DNA from: Galeopsis tetrahit | Lineage: Eukaryota > Streptophyta > Magnoliopsida > Lamiales > Lamiaceae | Direction: 5' to 3' | NCBI GenBank assembly: GCA_963675135.1 | Contig: CAVLYN010000055.1 | Coordinates: 1-64,000, forward strand | DNA: 64,000 nt | Shown here: one piece after another, positions 56,211 through 64,000 of the stretch | Layout of the letters: every line of letters starts with the position of its first letter | How positions within the stretch are numbered: position 1 is the first letter of the stretch | Notes under the pieces: generated by a model | The model's input: only the letters and a program-made list of their open reading frames with translations | Databases searched by the model: none | Told to the model about the DNA's origin: nothing | Made by a program: the position numbers and the translations under genes

Positions 56211-56429
56211 AATATGCATGTTGTTGTAGCTTGCACTCACGCGCACTCGTCACGCGTGCCTTGCACGCACCATCACTCATGTTTTGATGATAATAAAATA
56301 ATGACAATAATATAAATTTGATAATTTTTGCTCCAAATATAATTTTTCAAATCTTAAAACTATACACCAAAAAATAATAACGGATAAAATGTGTTCGGCG
56401 CGTGAGATAACATAGTTTGAACGCGTAGA
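56211..56429 (-). repeat. Right arm of inverted repeat, copy 3 (inner end deleted)
   Basis: Counterpart of 17191-17409. About 18 bp at the inner end are missing because of the 309-bp deletion. Confidence 0.7.
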
Positions 56430-57099
56430 ATGGATTTATGGCTTACTTTTTGATTCTTAATAAAAAAAACATTCAACTCAAGAAATGAGATTCGTGACAC
56501 AATTTAATTTGGCCTTCACTTGATATACAAAAACTTGCAAGGGACTGTCACGTGCATCAAACACACTACTTTTGTAAGTTTTTGTGATACTTTTGAGTAG
56601 CTCGATTGCACGAGAACACCAAACACATGTTTCACATCAAATTAAGTAGCTCGATTGCACGAGCCTTGTTGAGGAACTTGAGAATACCAAACAACAATAT
56701 ATCAATTATAAATGCTAATCAAGTCTACTGTCTATTGTCTACATATTTCCAATTGCATAAAGATACCCATTCTAAATGCTAATCCAGAAACTTTAAAACC
56801 GAAAAGAGAAGAAAAAACCAGAAAAAATATATAAACTAACTACCGTAGTGAGGCAGGTGAGCAGACGGCGGGCAAACGTTGGCAGACGTCAGTGAACAGC
56901 ACCCTTCTCTTCTCTCTCAATTTAGGGAAGCTTGGTTCTGCCCCCTTTGCCCTCTTTGTCTGTTTTGAATTTTTAAAAATGTTCGATTATTAAGTTTTTT
57001 TTTTTAAATTCACGACTGGAACGATGACATTTCACACATAAAAAGAAAATTTCTGAGAAAAGACGGTCCCACGCAAAACAACATCCATACGTGCTGAGC

Positions 57100-57340
57100 A
57101 GTTTTTTCCCATGTACACTTTTCTTGCTTAAGTTTCGAGCTTTGGACCATTTTTTGTATTCAGGCGATCTGTAAAAGTGTCCATAATAGAAGGCGAGCAC
57201 TGCACCCATGTCTATAGTTTCAACGAATCGCCTCACCTCAACGAAATTCTTCTCAAAGATGTACAAGGCAAGGAGGAAACTAGGTAGCCTTTTCAGCATC
57301 ACTCCAGCTCTCACTTTTGATGAATGGAGTCTGGGCCCTC
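57100..57340 (-). pseudogene. SANT-domain exon relic, copy 3
   Basis: Counterpart of 18080-18320, with the same 4-bp frameshift. Confidence 0.65.
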
Positions 57341-58312
57341 ATGCTTCAATTCTACGGGAGATTGGGGGCAGTACTAATGGCTGTGAGCGGGGCAACTTCA
57401 GGCCACCTATTTTGAGTGCATATAAATATAAATATTACAGATTGTTATATATGTAATAAAATAAAAATAGTGCATGTAGATATTCATGGAAACAAATCGC
57501 ACGGGGTACGTTGTCATTGACCCATTCTACTAGTGAGTTACACATGCACGTTAAATCTATGCATTATCTCGCGCTGAGCAATTTTTCCTCCATTATTAAT
57601 TTTTTTCTAGGTTTCTGATATAGAAAATTTTACGTATTTTGAGAAAAAAAATATTAAATTTCAATTTTTGACCTTATTTTCTTATGATCAAAATTTGTGC
57701 AAAACTGTTTCATGAATCTCATTTCGTAGGTTGATCATATACTTTTTTTTTTGGTCCAATCAAGTTGGTCAATGTTTTGAGAAAATTTGTCAAAATATTA
57801 ATTAGAATACAGTCGCACAAAATGATAGTTACAAGACGATCTCACACAAGGCCTCTTATTATATTTATATGCATTTAATATCAAACGGACAGTATATCAT
57901 AGACCTCCCATTTAATTTATATGTGCGTATGTATTAATTACAGGTTGGTTTGGAGTTGGTGAAATAAAAATATTGCAAGTAAATATTATTCGCGAACAAA
58001 GAAGTTTGATAATGGTATGCGGCAATAATCCCATATGCGCGTGAGTTGCACGGGTTACAACTGTGAAACTAATGCGTTAAGCAACATACTTTGTGACATT
58101 TATTATTTTTTCTTGCGTTTAGATTTGAAAAATTTTTTTGCGACCGAAAAATGTTTGAATTTCTTTTATGACATCATTCTGTTATCATCAAATAATTTGT
58201 GAAACTGTGTCACAGATCTCATTTCTTGCGTCGCATATATATTATTTCTTAAGAATCAACAAGTAAGCCCAAAAGAAACAATAAAATGGGGAATATTAAT
58301 ATAAATATATGT

Positions 58313-58690
58313 TTAATAATAACTCATCAGCTGGCATCGATCCTTACCCTTGGGTCTCCGAGGTACAGTCAGAAATGCACTAGCAATAGCTTCTAGTACC
58401 CTGGTTGTTGGAGGACCGTATCTTGTACTCAGCCTCCGTGTATTCACAACAGCCTGCTCCTCCTTTTTGGCCTCAGAACTCAGTAAATTGAGGTCGATCA
58501 GCAGCTGTGGTTGAGAGGGTTCGATGCTCTCACATGGACTGACTTGAGTGACGGATGATTCATGAACGTCTGAAGAGCAATGAGACGTCCCTTTTCCAAT
58601 GTGGGAAGTCGAGAAATGAATCACCCCGTCTCTTGTATCTTCGTTGCAATTAGCAGTTAATCCCTTACAGCGTATGCTAATGGATACCAC
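58313..58690 (-). pseudogene. C-terminal ELM2/SANT exon relic (second), copy 3
   Basis: Counterpart of 19293-19670. The 125-codon frame is unchanged. Confidence 0.55.
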
Positions 58691-58864
58691 ATATTTATTA
58701 AAATATAAATTATATTATGAAATACTTAATAAAATTAATACATTTAAAAAAATTATTTTACTCGATACTTAAATAATTTGTTGAACAACTTGTATTAACA
58801 AATACTTGTTGAATAAGTCTAATATTACTTTTGCAAGATGCATAGATGCACGTTCAAATTTTCA

Positions 58865-59180
58865 TCGCTATATTAGCAACAAATTGCTTCATTTAGTTGT
58901 TAATTATCAAAATAGGAATGAAAATTATATTTCGTCGCTAATATTTTGCAACAAAATAGAAATTTTCGTCGCTAAATTCTTAAATTTTATATTTGCAACA
59001 AAATTTATATATTTCATCGCTATATTAACAACAAGTTGCTTCATTTTGTTGTTAATAATCAAAACAACAATGAAAATTTTATTTCGTCGCTAATATTTTG
59101 CGATGAAATAGAAATTTTCGTGGCTAATTTTTTTAAATTAATTTTTGCAACAAAATTTCTATATTTCATCGCTATAAAAA
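58865..59180. repeat. ~153-bp tandem dimer of CACTA-related sequence, copy 3
   Basis: Counterpart of 19845-20160. Confidence 0.65.
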
Positions 59181-59309
59181 GAGAACTAGTTACGCTTCAA
59201 AAGGAAGAAATAAAGGGCAGTTACAAGAAAATCATCAAACAAACAATATCAGATGACAGTTTCAGAAAGTAATTTGAAACAGTTACAAAAAAATTAGAAG
59301 GCCATTTGA

Positions 59310-59415
59310 AAAGAAAAGAGATTAGTGGATTACTTCTTTGTAGAGTTTTAGGAAGATGAAAAGAAAGAGATTAGTGGATTACTTCTTTGCAGAGTTTTAG
59401 GAAGATGAAAACAAA
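59310..59415. repeat. 51-bp direct repeat, copy 3
   Basis: Counterpart of 20290-20395. Confidence 0.8.
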
Positions 59416-60001
59416 GCTTGGTATCAATCTCATGGTGGTATTGTTATCTAAACTTTAATCTCTCATTTCATCAATATTATTATCTAAACTTTTGGTCCTA
59501 TCCCACGTATTCAAACAGTCTGATTTGTTTATATCATCTAGCAGAGCACTGCCCTGAAGCACAACTCCACAGCCGGCTGGACAGTTTGAAATCAAAACCA
59601 AGAAAAGGTCCAGAATTCAAAAATGAATCAAAACAGTACAAAAATAATTCGAAAAAGACGCAAACCAATAGCTTAATCGAAAATAATCAGAACCAAACCT
59701 AATTTTTTTTAAATCTCGTAAAATTAAACTTGAAATAGTAACAAAAAAAAAATACTAAGAACAATAAAGACCAAACCGTGGAGCAGCCGTAGTAAACCAG
59801 ATAAACTTACAATAATTGACCACGTAAATAATAATCCTTGTTCTCTGCCAATAATGAGATTTGAAAGCAGCCAAACATCAGAGAATTTGTTGTTATAGTT
59901 CACACTAGTTATAAGAGAGAAGAGTCATCACTGCATTAAAAGAGCATTCAGAAATTGAAAATCTACCAAGAAATATGAGAAAATGGCGCACACACTTTCC
60001 A

Positions 60002-60287
60002 CTAAAAAATTAAGGCAGTCTTACATTTTTCTGTAGTTGTACACCAAAGAGGGGAGAAGGAACGTGAACGCGAGAGGTGGCGCCGGTGTCGATGACGGCC
60101 TCTGTCATAGGGTGACCGCGTACGGGATCGAGTGCGGTCGGGTGTACGAGAACGGGAGCGTTTGCTTTGCTCACGGTCACGATCATAGTCAAGTTCACGG
60201 TCGTCTCGGCATCTCTTCCAGTCACGATCGCGGTCTCGATCTCTATCCCGGTCGCGGTCTCGGCGGTAACAAGGGTGTCGAATAGTT
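60002..60287 (-). CDS. RS/RD-rich exon (partial), copy 4
   Basis: Same as 544-829. It keeps the Arg that copy 2 has changed to Gly. Confidence 0.5.
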
Positions 60288-61734
60288 CTAGGGCACGATT
60301 GACAAAATTAGAGTAGGGAAAAATAGGAAGGAATTTGTGAAAAGATTATTTAGAAAACAGAGGCATCAAGGTGTGAAATTAAATATTTTAGGGCTTCGTC
60401 TTAGTGTGGGGGAGAAATGGAGGGAATTTGTAGGTATGTTAATTTGAAAAAAAGATTAAGATTAGGCGCGGGAGTTAAATTTTTAATCCCTCCATCTAAT
60501 ATTATTACTAATATTTTTATTTTATTTTTTTTAGAAATACTAGTATTTTTCAAATTATTTTATTTTAACCCTTCAAGAACACTTTTTTATTTAAATTGTC
60601 ATTAATTTTATTAATAAACAATAAATTTATTTTTCTATACCGTTAAATTTCTCGATATAATATAATTTTTTTGTAAATTCGATATTTTTGGATACAACAA
60701 GCTTGGTATATCGACAATTCGATATGTTTCCCCACCCCCAAAATAAGAATTACGAGTTAATCTAACATGAAAAAGCTCACATAAGAAAAATAGAGAATCA
60801 CCTCTTGTTATAAGTCTACACGTTTATTAAAAATTTAAGGATTTACATTAATAATCTTTAAAGTTAAATAATATTTTTTTAAAGAAGTTGTAAAACAAAT
60901 GTTCATAGTCTACTTTTTTTTTTAATGGATGGATGGCTAATCTTCAGCATCCTGCTGGTTTCTTTTATTAAAATTAGTCGAGCATATTTATGAGGTTTGT
61001 AGAAGTTCATTCGCGAATTAATAAAGATATGTTTATGCTTTATTGTAATTTAAGTTGGGTCATGTTGAACGCTTGATTAGGGCTCAAAAGCATAATTGCT
61101 TTGTGAGTGAACCAAACCACCAGTTTGAGTTGCTTCCTCCCTTGTGGCAGACCGGGTGGTCGCTCCAATCGTTGATGATCATAGTTAGCTCAAAATGAGT
61201 GTATCATGAGATAGTCTCACACTTCGCTTGCTTCAGTTTGATGATAACTCCTACTTTACGCGAGTAGGGGCATGATTATGCTTGTGTTTAGTTATTTACT
61301 TGTTGGTTGCTCTCATTTCGCAGCACGTATGAATTCAATATAAGACTGTAGGTGTTCACTAACCCAAAGAGTAGACTCAAGGAGGATCTGGTGTCAATTT
61401 CAAAGGCATTTAAAAGTACAACAAGAAGAATGAAAATTGATGCATAATTTACTTATATGTGTATATATCTTTTTTAAATGGACAATTAAATATTTATTGT
61501 AAGTAAAACAAATGAATGGACCGAATGTTCACCCCTACCTAATGAATGAGTAAAATAAATTAATTGACCATGCTCACCCCTACCTAATGAGATGAACTTG
61601 ATAGAACACATTTATTAAATTAAAATAAAATAAAATTAGTGAACACTTTTATTAAAATTATGTTGTGTAATAATGTGTTACTATATTATTTTAGACTTAA
61701 AATATATACTTTTCTTCAATAATTTGATGCTTAT

Positions 61735-64000
61735 TATTTACGGAGTATATTTTTCTTTTTTTGAGCAAAAGGATAAATTTTTTATTAATGCTCAAAAAAC
61801 ACGCTCAACCCCGAAGGGAAGACGTCGGCGCTACAACTCTCTCAACTCTCATCTTCCCCACCCATCGGGACTCCGGATGAAAACCCCCTCTCGGTAAACC
61901 ACGTGGGATAAACCCGGGAAGGGGGAAACCGTGGTCCGTCCTACAGGTGGGTACTCCTCCCAAATAAACTGTTCTATTAGTGCTATTACACCACCTACTC
62001 AAAACGGAAATTACAACGAGAAAATTATAATTTTCGAGATTGGTCCTTTTCCTTGTTATGCAAAAAATTCTAGCCATGCAGAAATTCCTTGCCACGCAAC
62101 TGTACTGCCTGGAATAATACTTCCTCGCCATGCCACTCCTTCTCGCCGCCAAGCAACAAACTCTCGCCATGCCACTCTTTCTAGCCATGCAATAAGTCCA
62201 CGCCATGCAGCAACCCCACATGATCCTTTTATTAGCCATGCACCAAATCTGGGACAGCATATTAGTTGCCATGCATGCACAGCAACAATCCTTATGCACC
62301 ATGATCTCCAATGCAGCACCTGTAATAATCAAACACCCACAGCAGTACACATTCCAAAGACCAACAAGGCCAATTTTCCAGCTTCCTATACTTCTATAAC
62401 AGCCACTCATGCACCAACAACCAAGGTACCAAATATCAAGTAAGCATGCACACATTGCCACGCGTATTAAAGCATTCTTCCAGATTTTTGAAACCATGAC
62501 CAAATTGATACACACTAACTTTCACCTTACGAGTAATATCAGCCACGTTAAAACGCTTTCCTTGAAAAATATGCCAATTACGAGCCATCCAAATATGATA
62601 AATTGTAGAACACATAATGAAGCGCAAAAGGTCTTTCTTATGCTTCGTCACCGCCCTAGTACGCCTAATATTCTTACACATATGAGCAATGGAAGTAGCC
62701 TCCATATTATAGCCAACCCAACTCCCCATACATCTCCAAATATTCATAGCAAAAGGGCAACCAAACAACAAGTGAATAATAGTTTCTTTCGCGTTAATAC
62801 ACCAATTGCACTCCTTATCATTCATATTGTACAATCTATCTTTAGTGGCAAGTCTACCACGAGCAACAAGCCAAGCAATCATAGAGTATTTTGGAGGGAT
62901 GCAGCCCTTCCAAATATCATCAAATCGAAAATCAAACGTATTAGAGCAATGGTTCAACTTGGCATATAATAATTCCACATTCACGCCCTTAGGCGAAGCC
63001 ACCGAATTGAACAAAGTAATGATATTCTCCACACTACCACATTGCATAATAAGCTCATTTTTTACTCTCACAAGATACCTACGAAGGTTAGTGCCACTAG
63101 CGCCACACTCCATGTCCCACACACTATCCCCCTTAGTCCAATAGTTATGAACCCATCGAATCCAAAGACAATCTTTTTTGTTATGAATATCCCAAAGTTT
63201 CCTCCCTAAAAGGACTTTGTTCCACTTTTTAAGATTTCTAAGGCCCAAACCCCCAACATCTTTAGGTTTACAAACCTCCTTCCAAGCCACCAAGTGTCTC
63301 TTGCCTCCCCACAAAAAAGTACTACACATGCTATTAATACGATTTATCACCATTTTAGGACTAGGCAAAATACCAAGCCAATACGCACAAATACCTTGAA
63401 TAACAGCCCTAATAAGCTCTAATCTACCCGCATACGAGAGAGTCCTAGAGCCCCACTTCCCAATTCTCTCCCGGATTTTAGTGATTAAAGGATCAAAATG
63501 GCGTGTTTTAAGAAAAACCGAAGCAAGGGGTATACCCAAATATTTAATGGGCAACGTACCTTCCCCAAACCCCAACACACTCAAAATCTGCCTTTTATCA
63601 TTTTCTTTCATGCCCGTAAAAAAAAATTTCGATTTATGAGGACTCACACCCAAACCCGAAGAGCTCTCAAAATCATGCAATATATCACAAATAGTCCTTG
63701 CCGACTCCACATCACCTCTCGCAAATAAGAGTAAATCGTCGGCAAACATAAGATTAGTAATTCTATAAATATCACACTTAGGATGATATCGAAAATTACT
63801 AATTTCAGTTCGCGACTTAATAAGACGGCTAAGATATTCCATGCACACGACAAAGAGAAAGGGAGAAAAAGGGTCACCTTGCCTAATGCCGCGTTTGCCC
63901 TTGATAAAACCATGCGGCAATCCGTTGATGAGGATCGAGTACATAGGGGTAGAGACGCATTGAACAATCCAGTTGACGAATATTCTAGGAAATTTCAGCC
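61735..64000 (-). mobile_element. LINE copy 4 (5' part outside window)
   Basis: Counterpart of 2277-6460 as far as the window goes, including the A-rich 3' end and 3' UTR repeats. Confidence 0.9.
62436..64000 (-). CDS. LINE ORF2, copy 4 (C-terminal ~521 codons)
   Basis: Open from the window edge to the normal stop. It covers residues ~603-1123: GIRQGDPFSP, FADD and the zinc-binding C-terminus. No stop or frameshift is seen. The endonuclease half lies outside the window. Confidence 0.9.
   Translation of the reverse strand, partial: LKFPRIFVNWIVQCVSTPMYSILINGLPHGFIKGKRGIRQGDPFSPFLFVVCMEYLSRLIKSRTEISNFRYHPKCDIYRITNLMFADDLLLFARGDVESARTICDILHDFESSSGLGVSPHKSKFFFTGMKENDKRQILSVLGFGEGTLPIKYLGIPLASVFLKTRHFDPLITKIRERIGKWGSRTLSYAGRLELIRAVIQGICAYWLGILPSPKMVINRINSMCSTFLWGGKRHLVAWKEVCKPKDVGGLGLRNLKKWNKVLLGRKLWDIHNKKDCLWIRWVHNYWTKGDSVWDMECGASGTNLRRYLVRVKNELIMQCGSVENIITLFNSVASPKGVNVELLYAKLNHCSNTFDFRFDDIWKGCIPPKYSMIAWLVARGRLATKDRLYNMNDKECNWCINAKETIIHLLFGCPFAMNIWRCMGSWVGYNMEATSIAHMCKNIRRTRAVTKHKKDLLRFIMCSTIYHIWMARNWHIFQGKRFNVADITRKVKVSVYQFGHGFKNLEECFNTRGNVCMLT

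Larger units (their letters stand above)
55089..58310. repeat. Cluster of dispersed repeat family, copy 3
   Basis: Counterpart of 15760-19290, shortened by 309 bp. Confidence 0.6.
42667..59458. repeat. 20.4-kb tandem unit, copy 3 (unit 3346-20438, with 309-bp deletion)
   Basis: Resumes the unit inside the LINE directly after LTR 3 and continues to the seam with copy 4. It differs from copy 1 by scattered substitutions, a 1-bp insertion in LINE ORF2 (near 43487), retention of the 12 bp at the LINE 5' end, and loss of unit 16882-17190. Stretches not listed separately below (46239-48308, 49900-50536, 51725-52328, 52569-53692, 53764-54715, 58691-58864) have the same non-coding content as in copy 1. 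Confidence 0.95.
59459..64000. repeat. 20.4-kb tandem unit, copy 4 (leaves the window)
   Basis: Follows copy 3 without a seam, exactly as copy 2 follows copy 1, and reaches unit position ~4542. At least one more LINE copy therefore lies here and the array may continue beyond the window. Confidence 0.95.

Overview
The window is nuclear DNA of a flowering plant, probably a eudicot. It is AT-rich, holds a plant-type L1 LINE, Ty3-like LTRs with a tRNA-Met-type primer binding site, Stowaway- and CACTA-like debris, and fragments of plant genes (CIN-type TCP factor, ELM2/SANT protein, RS-domain protein, ribosomal protein eL39). No prokaryotic or organellar gene set is present. I find no complete, clearly functional host gene. 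The only long open frames belong to the LINE.

Layout: the window is a tandem array of one ~20.4 kb unit, near-identical between copies. Copy 1 is 1-20438 (complete). Copy 2 is 20439-28587 (unit positions 1-8143). Copy 3 is 42667-59458 (unit 3346-20438, with a 309-bp deletion). Copy 4 is 59459-64000 (unit 1 to ~4542, leaving the window). Offsets from copy 1: copy 2 +20438, rising to +20450 after the LINE 5' end and +20444 to +20446 further on; copy 3 +39321/+39322 in the LINE, +39329 or +39330 from unit 6559, +39020 after unit 17190; copy 4 +59458.

Each unit carries, in order: an RS/RD-rich exon (minus); a LINE (minus) with a 1123-codon ORF2 open in copies 1 and 2; an eL39 pseudogene; a Stowaway-like MITE; a 131-bp tandem array; a tRNA-like head followed by 54-bp and G-rich repeats; a CACTA-like end; a truncated TCP domain; a degenerate tRNA-Gly(GCC); a mosaic of repeats and inverted repeats holding pieces of ELM2/SANT-type genes (minus); and more transposon-derived repeats.

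Between copies 2 and 3 (28588-42666) lies a non-autonomous, LARD-like LTR retrotransposon array: truncated LTR, internal, full LTR, internal, full LTR. The LTR is 4227 bp and the internal region 1871 bp without gag-pol. The right end sits inside the LINE of copy 3. The left end is a deletion junction carrying a short filler copied from LTR sequence about 1.2 kb away.

The inferred order of events is LINE insertion, unit amplification, LTR-element insertion into one LINE copy, LTR-LTR recombination, then a deletion of roughly 18 kb. The structural history is the interesting part. I do not see a new biochemical system. Because the copies are so alike, assembly correctness should be tested before biological interpretation.
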